This document shows, piece after piece, positions 34,759 to 45,400 of a stretch of 63,170 bases of DNA; position 1 is the stretch's first letter; each line of letters begins with the position of its first letter. Position numbers and translations under genes: made by a program. A model generated the notes under the pieces. That model was not told where the DNA came from and made no database searches. It saw only the letters and a program-made list of their open reading frames with translations. The DNA is from an uncultured Lachnospiraceae bacterium (GTDB taxonomy: Bacteria > Bacillota_A > Clostridia > Lachnospirales > Lachnospiraceae). The stretch is from NCBI GenBank assembly GCA_910585355.1, contig CAJUDN010000007.1, positions 1-63,170 on the forward strand. Reading direction: 5' to 3'.

Positions 34759-35327
34759 TGAGAAAAAGGGGAGTTTCTCTGGTTGAACTTATGGTTTCCA
34801 CTATGCTTTTCGGAATGATTTTTGTGGCAGCGCTTCCGGTACTTACAATAAGCCGAAATATGATTTGCAGGGCCAGTAAAAGGGAAGCCGGATTTATGGC
34901 GGGCGATGCGATATTTGAGTATGTGGCCAATGAGATGAGATTTGCGGATCGTATATGGATAGGGGACGGAAAAGAGGAGAAGCCGCCCGGAGAAGAGAAC
35001 TGGAATGCGATATATGTGGAAAGAACCCTGATGGTCAGAGAAGGGACTCCGGTTACTGAGGAAACGCACGGGAGGCCTGTTTTTTCTGATAGATTTATGG
35101 ATTTCGCAGAACTTAAGCTGGAAATAAGAGTAATGGGGCGAAGCGACTTAAGCCTGACGGTGCGTCTGGAGGATGAAAATGAGATTTTGTATGAAAGGAC
35201 AGAGCTTTTTTCAGTGTTAAATATGACTTTGAATGAGGACTGCCATATTGAGGGGAATGCAGAGGCCGGAGAAGGTGCTTCGCCTGTGCTCTGGTATCAG
35301 AAGAAAGAGGAGAGGGACTGTGAATAA
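34755..35327 (+). CDS. Prepilin-like minor subunit 3 (PilW/GspJ-like)
   Basis: This 190-residue protein starts MMRKRG|VSLVELMVSTML, a clear class III leader with Glu at +5 (Glu11). Its larger soluble domain (ANEMRFADRIWIGDG onwards) is reminiscent of PilW/GspJ. It overlaps the previous gene (ATGATG over the stop) and the next one by 8 bases. Confidence 0.8.
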   Translation: MMRKRGVSLVELMVSTMLFGMIFVAALPVLTISRNMICRASKREAGFMAGDAIFEYVANEMRFADRIWIGDGKEEKPPGEENWNAIYVERTLMVREGTPVTEETHGRPVFSDRFMDFAELKLEIRVMGRSDLSLTVRLEDENEILYERTELFSVLNMTLNEDCHIEGNAEAGEGASPVLWYQKKEERDCE

Positions 35328-37002
35328 GATTCCGGTTGGAGCAATACTTAAGGAGTATGGGTTTGTTACAGAGGAGCAGATCGAGAAGGCTGTTTCATGG
35401 CAGAGATTGCATAAGGGGAGTCGTTTTGAAGAAGCGCTGATTGTGATGGGGTTTATTACAGAACAGCAGCTGCTAAACGCCCTTGGACAGAAGATGGGAA
35501 TGGAAGTGATATCTGCAGCCGTCTGGCCCATTGATGAGAAGGCTGTGGAGCGGATTCCTTATCCCATTGCAAAGAAAAATAATTTGATTGCCATTGGATT
35601 TGAAGAAGAGACACTGGTGGTTGCGGTGGACGATCCGTTAAATTTCTATGCGGCGGAGGAGGTGAATCTGGCAGTGGACGGTCCTGTAAAATATGTGCTG
35701 TCTCCTAAAGAGGAGATAACAAAGGCCATTGAGGATTATTATGCGGAGATTGAAGCCAGATTGGCCGCCAGCGCGGCCAGTGCAGCTGCTATGGACAGGG
35801 ATGAAGACCCCATGGATTCATTTCTAGAAGGGGAGCTGGTAGAAGGGGATCAGACACCGGTGGTTAAGCTGTTGAACAGTTTCCTGGTTCGGGGATATAA
35901 GAATAATGCCAGTGACATTCATATAGAACCAAGGGAAAAACGGCTGGTGGTCCGCATGAGGATTGACGGCCAGTTAGTGGAGTACGCGTCATTAGATAAA
36001 AACCTGCATCCGCCCTTGATTGCAAGGGCAAAAATCCTGTCCGGCATGGATATCGCAGAGAAGCGCCTTCCTCAGGATGGCCATTTTAAGACTGTTTTTT
36101 ATGGACTGGAAATGAATATAAGAACCAGTACGGTTCCAACTATATACGGCGAAAAGATGGTGCTTCGATTCTTAAACACCAGATCTGCCATTGACCGGGC
36201 GGATACTTTCGGAATGGATGAGGACAGTTATCACAAGGTGCTGGAAATTTTAAAACATCCCAATGGAATCATGTATATCACAGGGCCCACAGGTTCTGGA
36301 AAAACTACGACACTCTATATGATTTTAGACAGACTGGTGAAAAAGCCCATTAATATTGTTACCATAGAAGATCCTGTAGAGAAATACATAGATGGGATTA
36401 ACCAGATACAAGTAAATCCGCAGGCCGGCCTGACCTTTGAGCGTGGACTTCGCGCCGCTTTGAGGCAGGATCCGGATGTAATTATGGTGGGAGAAACAAG
36501 GGACAGTCAAACAGCGCAGACCAGCGTCCGGGCCGCTATTACAGGCCATCTGGTACTGTCCACACTGCATACAAATGATGCGGTCAGCGCCATAGTAAGA
36601 ATGACGGATATGGGTGTGGAGCCTTTTATGGCGGCCAACAGCTTAAGTGGGATCCTGGCTCAGAGACTCGCCAGAAAAATTTGTCCCAACTGCGCCGCGA
36701 TGGTTGAGCCGAGTGAGGAGGAACGGAGAGTTTTGGGCCCGAAAATCGGGCTTGTCCGGCGGGGGATGGGATGCCATCTATGCAGCCATACGGGATACCG
36801 GGGAAGGGTGGCAGTGCATGAAGTTCTTGCTATGGATAAGGAGATCCGCAGAATGGTTACAGAAAAATGTCCGGTGGAGAAAATTTATGAATATGCCAGG
36901 ACAGTCCAGAAAATGAGTTCATTGAAAGAAAATCTACTTCATTTGATTGAACAGGGAATCACAACAGCGGAAGAATTGCTGCGCCTGACTTATGGAGATT
37001 AA
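35320..37002 (+). CDS. pilB: Type IV pilus assembly ATPase PilB
   Basis: PilB powers pilus extension. The 560-residue protein has an N-terminal MshEN-type domain (about 1-140, in which c-di-GMP binding is known in some relatives), Walker A GPTGSGKTTT (322-331), Walker B in QDPDVIMVGETRD, and a zinc-binding pair CPNC/CHLC (Cys455, 458, 485, 488). The GTG at 35320 is chosen because GAGGAG lies 7 bases upstream and the product NKIPVGAILKEYGFVTEEQI aligns with the family. No retraction ATPase (pilT) is present in the window. Confidence 0.92.
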   Translation: MNKIPVGAILKEYGFVTEEQIEKAVSWQRLHKGSRFEEALIVMGFITEQQLLNALGQKMGMEVISAAVWPIDEKAVERIPYPIAKKNNLIAIGFEEETLVVAVDDPLNFYAAEEVNLAVDGPVKYVLSPKEEITKAIEDYYAEIEARLAASAASAAAMDRDEDPMDSFLEGELVEGDQTPVVKLLNSFLVRGYKNNASDIHIEPREKRLVVRMRIDGQLVEYASLDKNLHPPLIARAKILSGMDIAEKRLPQDGHFKTVFYGLEMNIRTSTVPTIYGEKMVLRFLNTRSAIDRADTFGMDEDSYHKVLEILKHPNGIMYITGPTGSGKTTTLYMILDRLVKKPINIVTIEDPVEKYIDGINQIQVNPQAGLTFERGLRAALRQDPDVIMVGETRDSQTAQTSVRAAITGHLVLSTLHTNDAVSAIVRMTDMGVEPFMAANSLSGILAQRLARKICPNCAAMVEPSEEERRVLGPKIGLVRRGMGCHLCSHTGYRGRVAVHEVLAMDKEIRRMVTEKCPVEKIYEYARTVQKMSSLKENLLHLIEQGITTAEELLRLTYGD

Positions 37003-37024
37003 AGAACGGGACAGCACAAAGGAA

Positions 37025-37184
37025 AAAGCGTCCTCAAATTTATTCCAGATATCTGCACGCTCCACTTCGTGGGAAATTTGTCCCTTTTTCAGTTAATGTA
37101 ACCTGCTCCTCCTCCCTCATTTGGGCCGAGTCTCCCGCAAACTGTGAGACATAACTGACAGAAAGTAATTTTCAGACGCGCTTT
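37025..37184. repeat. Family A palindromic repeat, copy 3 (diverged)
   Basis: The ends AAAGCGTCCTCAAATT and AATTTTCAGACGCGCTTT are inverted. The interior CTGCACGCTCCACTTCGTGGGAAATTTG, abbreviated in meaning to its first 20 bases, matches copy 1. It is the most diverged of the full-length copies. Confidence 0.65.
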
Positions 37185-37252
37185 GGTGTATGGCCTTGGC
37201 TATTTTCAGCGTTTTGCATAGATTTTCTTGTCGGTTTTTGACAAATCAGCCA

Positions 37253-37281
37253 TGGACGAAGGACTATGTGCATGATACAAT
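37253..37281 (+). promoter_or_regulatory. Possible promoter of the surface-protein block
   Basis: TGGACG (37253-37258), a 17-base spacer and TACAAT (37276-37281), the latter preceded by TGA. It lies 80 bases before the next start codon. Confidence 0.4.
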
Positions 37282-37360
37282 AAGACCATTCAGAATTGAG
37301 TTCTCAACTCTAAACAAAACAGTCAATGGCAGTTTCTGCCGGGTAATCCAGGAGGGTTTC

Positions 37361-38548
37361 ATGAATAGAAAAATAGTGAAAACGCTTGCGGCAGCAGGTT
37401 CTTTTGTTGTCTTTGCAAGCTGTCAGGCAACGGTACGGCCTTATGCCAGCGAGCTGGCAGATGGGGCGGAATACACGGTTTCCAATGCATGGGAGTGCAG
37501 GCGAATTCTAATGGAGACGGTCTCCTCCGTTTACGGGAGAGAGCGGCATGAGTTTTATGTTACCGGAGAAAATTATGAGCCGGATACCTTGGTAATCGCC
37601 CAGGTGTTTCCGGAAACCATCAATATCTCCAATACAAAAATTCTGGAATATGAGAAAGACGGGAAGAGATATGTAACCTGTCGTATCGGGTTTGAGCGTA
37701 GGCCCGGAGGGGATACCTGCAGTCATCAATGGAAGACGGAGAGTCTGGAGGAGGAGAGCTGCCTGTGGGGAGGAAAGGAGAGATTAAGCTGCGAGTTGTG
37801 CGGAATGGAACAGATTATGTCCACAGCGCCGCCGGGCCATGTGGATAAAGATGGCGATACTTTCTGCGACCGATGTAAAGACAGAATAGAAGGAGAGCAG
37901 GAGGCGGAACGGAAATACTGGACGACAGGGGAGATACAAAGCCGGGAAATCGGCGGAAAAACCTACAGGTTCCGGTGTGTGGACGACGATTATAGCACGA
38001 ATCATTCTGATAATCAAAAATACGCATTATTCTTATGCGAGGCTGTCATACGGTCTGATACTGACAGCACAGATTCCAAAAGAAAAATCATTACATTCGG
38101 AAAAAACAATAACTACAAGACCTCAGATGCCAGAAAGTGGCTCTTGGAAAGCGGAAGGGCAAGTGGGAAGGATCTGGCTTTCGTCAATACAGGAGTAAAC
38201 TCTGCTTTCTTTGGAAAGACAGGGGAAGGGGCGTTTATGGAGTTTTCGGACATGGAGCTTTCTAAAAAGGAGCTTCCGGTTCAGGTTGTGATGGATCATT
38301 GGTTTTTGCTGTCGCTGGAGGAAGCATTAAAATACCGTGATATTCTTTGGGATGTATCCGGGGGAGAAAGTCCGTATAGCCAGGGCTATTGGCTCCGCAC
38401 CCCTGCGTTTATGGAAGAAAGCAGCAATGAGTTTGTATATGGCGAATGGGAATATGCGGTGGATCTGGATCAGGGATGTATCCGCCCGGTTCAGGTTTCC
38501 GATGGGGCAATGGGATTCCGTCCGGCGTATTGCCTGCCGCAGATGTAA
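37361..38548 (+). CDS. Secreted protein with cysteine motifs and a DUF6273-like C-terminal region
   Basis: This 395-residue protein has a signal sequence (KIVKTLAAAGSFVVFASC). Cys21 may be lipidated, though Phe at -3 makes the lipobox non-canonical. Residues about 120-185 contain paired cysteines (CSHQW, CELCG, DKDGDTFCDRCKD) like zinc-ribbon or Ca-binding linkers of Lachnospiraceae surface proteins. The C-terminal half (YWTTGEIQSREIGGKTYRF, WLLESG, YWLRTPAF, GFRPAYCLP) resembles the DUF6273 type. Function is unknown. ATG 37361 has AGGAGG 8 bases upstream. It stands at the head of the surface-protein block. Confidence 0.72.
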   Translation: MNRKIVKTLAAAGSFVVFASCQATVRPYASELADGAEYTVSNAWECRRILMETVSSVYGRERHEFYVTGENYEPDTLVIAQVFPETINISNTKILEYEKDGKRYVTCRIGFERRPGGDTCSHQWKTESLEEESCLWGGKERLSCELCGMEQIMSTAPPGHVDKDGDTFCDRCKDRIEGEQEAERKYWTTGEIQSREIGGKTYRFRCVDDDYSTNHSDNQKYALFLCEAVIRSDTDSTDSKRKIITFGKNNNYKTSDARKWLLESGRASGKDLAFVNTGVNSAFFGKTGEGAFMEFSDMELSKKELPVQVVMDHWFLLSLEEALKYRDILWDVSGGESPYSQGYWLRTPAFMEESSNEFVYGEWEYAVDLDQGCIRPVQVSDGAMGFRPAYCLPQM

Positions 38549-38556
38549 AAAATAGG

Positions 38557-38593
38557 GGTTGTTGAAAAATGAGTTTTCCATTTTGCAACAGCC
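38557..38593 (+). other. Intercistronic hairpin
   Basis: GGTTGTTG-A-AAATG (38557-38571) pairs with CATTTT-G-CAACAGCC (to 38593). No T-run follows, so it could stabilise or process the mRNA between the two surface genes rather than end transcription. Confidence 0.45.
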
Positions 38594-38618
38594 TCCGCAA
38601 AAAAGAAAGGGGAAATAT

Positions 38619-41600
38619 ATGCTGACTGAAAAAAAGAAATGGAATGAAATTTTTCGTATGGTAACAGCCCTTGGGCTTTGCGTGGGAATTTCTGCCGCAA
38701 TGCCTGTCCGGGGGCTGGCCGGGAATGAATCCGGGAAGTTTCGGTTTACGGCTACGGGGGCGAACGCTGCAGCGCTGTCGATGCGCTCTTCTGACACGGG
38801 AACATTGTGGGACGGATGGATTGGAGATATGGGATTTCTGAGCAAAAGGACGGGAGACGGGACCAGAGAGAAACCGTATCAGATTTCAACAAAAGCACAT
38901 TTGATGGGTCTTTCTGAGCTGGCGGCCAGAGGAATGGAAATCAGGCCGTCGGAAGGTACTTATCCGGGGGATTATTCCGGCGCGTACTTTGAACTGGCAA
39001 AGAATATTGACTTGGGCGGAATGGACTGGATTCCCATTGGATTTTCCCGTGATATTTCTCAGGTTCCGACGGGAGAAGCCATGGCATTTGACGGGCATTT
39101 TGACGGAAAAGGCAAAACCATCTCCAACTTCCGTCTTTACCGCCCTGACTGGGATCAGGTGGGATTTTTCGGGAGAGTCGAGAATGCGGAAATTGTAAAT
39201 CTTACGCTGAAACCAGGACATGTGATTACGGCAGGGGAAAATGTGGGAATTCTCGCCGGAAGTGCAGAGGGAAGTATTATTCGCAATGTGACAGTTACGG
39301 GAACACTGCGGACCGCCGGAAATTCCGGGGGTGTGGCAGGAAGCATTTCTGAAGGCACCATAGTGGAAAACTGTATGGCGGAACATGTGGCTATTGATTC
39401 GGGAAAGGGGAAGGAAACCTTCACAGGAGGAATTGTGGGCAGAGCCGCAGAGGCGCTGATTGCTGACTGTACAGTAAATTCAGGAGACAGCCTGACGGCC
39501 CGGATTCAGGGAGGCGGTTATGTGGGCGGTATTACCGGGTTCCAGAATGGTACGGATATTTTCAATGTCCATGTAATGGGGACGGTCGGAGGCAGCGGTT
39601 CCCAGGCCATCGGGGGAGTTTCGGGAAAATATGCCTCCGGTAAAATGAAAACAGCAAGGTTCGAGGGCACAATCGGGAGATCCGGGCTAGGAAGCGCCGC
39701 CAGGGAGGGGACGTTCATTGGAACCCGCGATACAGGATTCCATTTCCGGTACGGAACAGAAGCAGGAGCGGATTTAGCTTATTTGTTTGCGGATTCAGAG
39801 GCGAAAATTGCGGCTGGAATCTGCGGTTCCGGAATTCCTGATGACAATAACTTTACTTATGACGCTCATGTCGGTTTCTGGCACAGCAAAGATAATTTCT
39901 TTACGCTGGTCCAGGGACAAAACACCAGGCCGGAGAAAGAGAAATATTTTTATGAGGAGCTGGAAGAGGGAATGCTGCACGTCATTGATACGGAAAACGC
40001 TGTTCTGGAAATGGAGTTTTCTCCGGATCATTTTGCTCCCAGCCCCGTGGGCCGCCCAGTAAGGGGATTTTTAATATCCGTTCTTCAGATTGATACGGCG
40101 GCCAATGTGGAGAGCTATTATGACGTGGCTGCCCTGACAGCAAAGGGGGATTCGGCATATAGCAAGGAGCTGCATAAATCCCGCCGCGGCGCCGTTGCCC
40201 CCGGTGATACAGTTACCGTAATGACAGCGCCGAAGAACACATTAGAAGAAAAATACCAGATGGACGGGGTTCCAACTTATACGGATCAAAATGGGAAGAG
40301 AACGGATATGTCCTATCAAACAGGCGGTTCTTATGGGTTTGTAATGCCGGATCATGATACGGAAATTTCAGCGGTTTATAAAAAAGTGGCTGCCAATATC
40401 CGTATGGCACCGGAAGAATTTTCACTTCGGGTAACCCAGACGCGAAGCGGCGACCGGAAAGCTCCGTCTCTGGTGACGGAGGTGAGAAACGGGGCAGGAA
40501 AACTGATTGCCAGATATCTTGACGGCAGACTGGAGGAAGGAACCAAGGTGCAGGAAGTAAAGCTCGAAGCCGTTGTGGATAAAAACAATGATGTGGCGGA
40601 CAGCCGTGTTTCCTGGAGCGTGGATGATAAGGGTCTGATTCTTTTAAAACCAAACGGCGATGAGGACGAGGAGGGATATACGGAGAAAAGTGCGTCTATA
40701 GAACTGAATATGGAGGCGGATTTTTTCCGGGACATCATTGAAAAGGAGGAAAAAGAACAGGCGGCCAAGGGCTACCAGTATGCAATTCCCGATACTGTTT
40801 ACGGAAACGGAAATTTTGGAGGGTTGGCAGTCGTAACGGCGAAGACTAGACCGGCGGCCAGCTTTGAAGGAAAACCTCTGACAGCAAATTGTAAAATACC
40901 TGTGACCTTTCAAATTAAGGACAGAACAAGAGTGGCGGCGGAGGGGGCTGTTCTGGATAAAAAAGCTCTTTCTTTTACGATTACAAGAACGCTTTCCGGA
41001 GACAGAAAGGAGCCGAAGGAAACTATTTCTGTGACGGCTCCTCAAACGCTTTTGGCATCCTTTTATCCTGATTATTTTGATAAAAAGGATGTTCAATGGG
41101 TTGTGGACGATGAAAATGTAATACAGGTGGATGCAGGAAGCTATGGTGAGAAAGCGAAGGGGAGCGATTATAAGAATGCCAGTGTGGCCGCTTTAAAGGA
41201 GACAAAATGGATTCAGGACATCATCACAGCCGACAGGGAAAGACATAAGGAACAACCGTATGAGAAGCAGGACGGATACGGAAAACGCTTTGCCAAAGTT
41301 ACGGTTACAGCGGACGATAAGCTGGGAAATAAAGAAACCGCTTCTTGTGATGTGGCAGTGGAGTTTGAAACAGTAGATGAAACAAAAATACTGCCGGAAT
41401 CTGTGACAATGGATAAGAGTACACTGGAATTTGATATGACTCTCATGAAGACGGGGAAGGCGTCAAAACCGACTCTGACCTGGACGGGAATCGGCGGGCA
41501 AAAAATAACTGCGGAAGTGTTTCCAAAGGCCCCTGATGGTGAAATAGGCCGCGGTATTCAAATGGATGAGTGGCCCAGGGCTTCCTGGGAGATGGATGCG

Positions 41601-42356
41601 TCCCTGCTTTCTATGGATGAAAAGGGACTGGTGGTGCCGGTGACAAATGCTCCATGGATTCAGGAGGCAATGAACCGGTATCCACGCTCCGCGGAGAAAA
41701 AAACACAGATTACAGTAAGGTCCGGGAATATAAGCCGGACGGTGGACGTGCTGTTAAAGTTTGAGATGGTCAGCAAAATTTATTCCTCCAGTTTGGGAAA
41801 CTCGGGAGGTTCTGGAAGCTCTGGAAGAAATAGCTCCTGGAGCTCCATCGGAGGTACCGTTTCCAGCGCGGGGGCAGAAGCGCCGTATGGCAGCGTGACC
41901 GGCGCCTGGAAGCAGAACGAAAAGGGCCAATGGATTTTTACAGACGGCGGGCACACGTATAAAAAAGAGTGGGCTTATATCTATAACCCTTATGCCGCAG
42001 AGGGGCAGGAGAGCGCTTCCTGGTTCTGGTTTGGCCCGGATGGCGCTATGCGTACGGGATGGTATCAGGATGAAAAAGACGGCAGATGGTACTATTTCCA
42101 TGAAGTTTCTGACGGAGGCCTGGGGCGCATGTATACGGGCTGGCATGAGATTCGGGGATTTTGGTATTTCTTCGGCCGCGATGGGCGGATGGCCACGGGC
42201 TGGAACTGGATTGACGGAAAATGCTACTACATGGATCCTGGAAGTGGAAAAATGTTTGCCGATATAAAAACACCGGATGGGTATACCGTGGATGCCTCTG
42301 GCGCGTGGACAGTAAATGGCATGGTACAGACTCTTGGAAAGGCAGAAAACGAATAA
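38619..42356 (+). CDS. Large surface protein with GLUG repeats, Ig-like modules and choline-binding-type repeats
   Basis: This 1,245-residue exported protein starts with a signal peptide (about 1-35, ending RGLAG). Residues about 110-360 contain GLUG-type repeats (GNVGILAGSAEGSIIRNVTV, GNSGGVAGSISEGTIVENC, GGYVGGITGFQNGT in context). Three Ig-like modules carrying WxVDD-type strands follow (about 640-1060). A Ser/Gly linker (SSLGNSGGSGSSGRNSS) leads to four or five choline-binding-type wall repeats (GWYQDEKDGRWYYF, TGWHEIRGFWYFF, TGWNWIDGKCYYM). It probably binds the wall non-covalently. ATG 38619 has AAGGGG 6 bases upstream; the upstream ATG 38559 lies in a hairpin. Confidence 0.85.
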   Translation: MLTEKKKWNEIFRMVTALGLCVGISAAMPVRGLAGNESGKFRFTATGANAAALSMRSSDTGTLWDGWIGDMGFLSKRTGDGTREKPYQISTKAHLMGLSELAARGMEIRPSEGTYPGDYSGAYFELAKNIDLGGMDWIPIGFSRDISQVPTGEAMAFDGHFDGKGKTISNFRLYRPDWDQVGFFGRVENAEIVNLTLKPGHVITAGENVGILAGSAEGSIIRNVTVTGTLRTAGNSGGVAGSISEGTIVENCMAEHVAIDSGKGKETFTGGIVGRAAEALIADCTVNSGDSLTARIQGGGYVGGITGFQNGTDIFNVHVMGTVGGSGSQAIGGVSGKYASGKMKTARFEGTIGRSGLGSAAREGTFIGTRDTGFHFRYGTEAGADLAYLFADSEAKIAAGICGSGIPDDNNFTYDAHVGFWHSKDNFFTLVQGQNTRPEKEKYFYEELEEGMLHVIDTENAVLEMEFSPDHFAPSPVGRPVRGFLISVLQIDTAANVESYYDVAALTAKGDSAYSKELHKSRRGAVAPGDTVTVMTAPKNTLEEKYQMDGVPTYTDQNGKRTDMSYQTGGSYGFVMPDHDTEISAVYKKVAANIRMAPEEFSLRVTQTRSGDRKAPSLVTEVRNGAGKLIARYLDGRLEEGTKVQEVKLEAVVDKNNDVADSRVSWSVDDKGLILLKPNGDEDEEGYTEKSASIELNMEADFFRDIIEKEEKEQAAKGYQYAIPDTVYGNGNFGGLAVVTAKTRPAASFEGKPLTANCKIPVTFQIKDRTRVAAEGAVLDKKALSFTITRTLSGDRKEPKETISVTAPQTLLASFYPDYFDKKDVQWVVDDENVIQVDAGSYGEKAKGSDYKNASVAALKETKWIQDIITADRERHKEQPYEKQDGYGKRFAKVTVTADDKLGNKETASCDVAVEFETVDETKILPESVTMDKSTLEFDMTLMKTGKASKPTLTWTGIGGQKITAEVFPKAPDGEIGRGIQMDEWPRASWEMDASLLSMDEKGLVVPVTNAPWIQEAMNRYPRSAEKKTQITVRSGNISRTVDVLLKFEMVSKIYSSSLGNSGGSGSSGRNSSWSSIGGTVSSAGAEAPYGSVTGAWKQNEKGQWIFTDGGHTYKKEWAYIYNPYAAEGQESASWFWFGPDGAMRTGWYQDEKDGRWYYFHEVSDGGLGRMYTGWHEIRGFWYFFGRDGRMATGWNWIDGKCYYMDPGSGKMFADIKTPDGYTVDASGAWTVNGMVQTLGKAENE

Positions 42357-42416
42357 AAAACTGGACTGTTACCATATAGCATATGCAGCACAGGAAGGGA
42401 GAGGAGCAGGACATTT

Positions 42417-45400
42417 ATGAAACAGCTATGGAAGAAAGAAAAGAGAAAAATTTCCGGATTAATGGCGGCAGTGATTTTTCTGTCATCCGTCAGGATTACA
42501 ATTCCCGCCCAGGCATCGGATATCTGGCCTCAGAAAGCCACAGCGCCTTTCTATTGTATAGATGGGGGAAAAGGATGGAAGACGGTGGACCGGTATGACA
42601 ATTATAAATATGATACCCTGCCTTCTCCGCTTACAGTGTCGCAGACAAAACGGCTTTTCTGGGCCTATCCCTCCAACTGGCAGGCCTTAAAGCAGGCGGC
42701 ACAGAAATATGATCCGGCGCTTTACGCGCAGATTGCTTCCACATTATCAGGGCCCAATACAGTAAAAAAGGTCAAGGATAGTGGGACGTCAAAGTTCGCC
42801 TGGGTGGCGGATAATCCGGAAATTGAGGCGCGGGCCATTGCCGCTATGGAACAGTCTTCTGCGGAGGGAGCCGGGACAGGGAAAGAGGCGCCGGAGGTCA
42901 TAAGAGAGGCCACATCGGAAGAAAAGGCAGTATCGTTTACGGTACTGCCCTTCTCCGATGGGCCAGGAGCTTTAGATACGGAATTTGTCCTGGGGAGTGA
43001 ATTTATCCGGGATATCGCGAAGATTGAACCCCAGAGCGTCTGGGATAATGGATCCACCGGAGGAAATGTGGGTTGGCTGGATGCGTCCCAGGACAAAAAT
43101 ATTGCGAAGTCCGCCATGGGCGAAAACCTTTATGAAATTACCTGGAGCGGTGATTCTATAAAAATACATAACAATGGTTCGGCGGCGGCCAATGAAAATG
43201 CGGTGGGCAGTACCATGTCGGAAGAGGAAAAATATAATAAAACCATGGTACGGTATAAGATTACCATGCGTGGAAACTCCGGCTGGTATACGGAAGGAAG
43301 CTGGAATGACGACTATCTCCACCAATGGATGGATTTTAAGGCGTGCATCAACGCGCCGGACCACCAGAGGCTTTATAAGGCGGATATCCGGATTGTCCCA
43401 TCGGACATGTTTTTTTATCTGGTTATCAGTCAGGACGGAACAGGGGACGGCCCGCCGCCGCCGGGATACGGAAGCAACGACCCTGAGCTTACTTTTTGCG
43501 TTTACAGGCATGAGGAGATCTTTGAATCCCACTATAATGTGAAGCTTAAGAAGCTGGATGATGAAACAGGAATGCCGCTTAAAGGAAGCCAGTTTTATCT
43601 TTATGAACGGTTTGAGGATCAGGCGCTTCTGGGAGAAGATGAAACTGATGCCGGACTTTCCAGGGAGAAAATAAGTTTTCCACCATGGGAAGGATTTCAG
43701 ATATTTTCGGAAGGCACCACGGATGAAAATGGAATGATTACTCATACGGATACCAGAAGATATGAATACTCCAAGACATATTGTGACGGTCATGGGATGC
43801 CTCAGTGGGCCCAGATGCCGGAGGCCGAAGGAGACGGGGAGTCTGATGAGGAAGTGGAGATCGATGAGGCCAGCATAGAGCAGACAAAAGACAAGAACCG
43901 GGCGGCAGCTCAGGCGTGGATAGATCTGGTGGAAGCATGTGAGCAGGAGGCAGCAGCCGGAGGAGGAACGCATTTTCACTGGATGCAGGATGGGGACGCG
44001 TATGAAGAGGTAAGCCGCATACTGGAAAGCGGGGGCCCGGAGGATGCTGATTCTGAAGACAGGGAGGCAGCAGAAGAAGATATGGATTTGGAAACTTCAG
44101 GAGAAAATGCATTTGAAAGCTCCGGGTGCAAGGCAGACTGTGAAGAGACCTACGAGAGGTTTACCGGATTGAGATTTACATATACGTGGAAAGAAATTCA
44201 GGCCAGAGCAGGATATATTCTCCATGATCTTCATTCAGATGATCTACCCATTGAGATGGTAACAACCACATCGTCGGAAGCGGGGGCAAAGTCCATTGCA
44301 GCAGAAGGAAGCAGCCGGGATATTCTAGAAAATGTCTGGTATTCCGGAAATGAGGATATCATGGGAGCACACAACAGCGAGGATAAGAGGAAGGAGGAAA
44401 CTGTGGAAGGTGCAGGATGGCCTATTCAGGCAGCATCCCTTTTTACAGAGCGGACGGCGGCTGTATTTCCGGTCCCGGTTGCAGGTTTCGATACGGGTTT
44501 CGTAACACTCAATGCCATTGTCACAGATTCTAATGCTGTTGTCGCGGATATCAGTGGCGTGATTGCAGATTCCAGGGCTGTTATCACGGGGTCCAATGCC
44601 GTTACCACAGATTCTGGAGCCGCAGGCGCAGACTCGAATGGCGCTATTACAGACTCCGAAACTGTAAGTGCAGATGCCAAAGCTGTAGCCACAGACGCAA
44701 ATGCGTCCTTCCCATGGGAAAGACTTGTGCAGATATTCTCTCTGAAGGGGACGGAGGCTTCCGGAGAAGACAATGATGACAGCGACTGGGAAGAAAGCGG
44801 AGGAGGAGATTTTAATTCTTATCTGGACATGGCAAAAGCGGACGGAATTCGACATTTGGAGACCAGGAAATCAGATCTTTTCTCACACAACAGAAATGTG
44901 GAGGGTGATATTGATTTCTGGGAAGTCCGTGATCACAGAACAGAAGGAAGGCTCCATATGAACAAAAGAGATCTGGACCTGTATAAAAAGGAAGGAGATA
45001 AATATTCCTCCTATGGGGACACAGAGGGAGACGGGACCCTGGAGGGGGCTGTTTATGGTCTATTTGCGGCGGAGGATATTGTGCATCCCGATGCGGAGCT
45101 GACACGAGATGGGAGTCTGACCAATACAGGTGTTGTTTACCGTAAAAATGATCTGGCAGCTACGGCGGTGACAGACAAAAACGGGAATGCCGATTTTCTG
45201 GTATATACAAGGGCGCCGGGAATGACGTACAGTTATGAGGCCGGCGGTCCGGTAAAACGAACGGATATAGACTGGACCGGGCCGGAAAACCTGTATGAAA
45301 AAAACCAGAAGGAGAATGGAAATTACTGGATTGGGCGTCCTCTGCTTCTTGGAAATTATTACATAAAAGAATTATCCAGAAGCGAAGGATATGAGCTTTC

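Larger units (their letters stand above)
37003..37360. other. Intergenic region after pilB
   Basis: It holds family A repeat copy 3 (37025-37184) and a possible promoter (37253-37281) for the following surface-protein genes. An upstream in-frame extension of the next gene from 37190 is not supported. Confidence 0.6.

Noticed and set aside
44520..44708. CRISPR-like array
   Set aside because: Repeats are contiguous 21-bp coding units without spacers; no other repeat-spacer array or cas gene is seen in the window.
44325..44855. 176-codon minus-strand frame rich in Cys/Gly/Ile
   Set aside because: It is the antisense of the 21-bp repeat array in the giant adhesin, an artefact of repeat periodicity.
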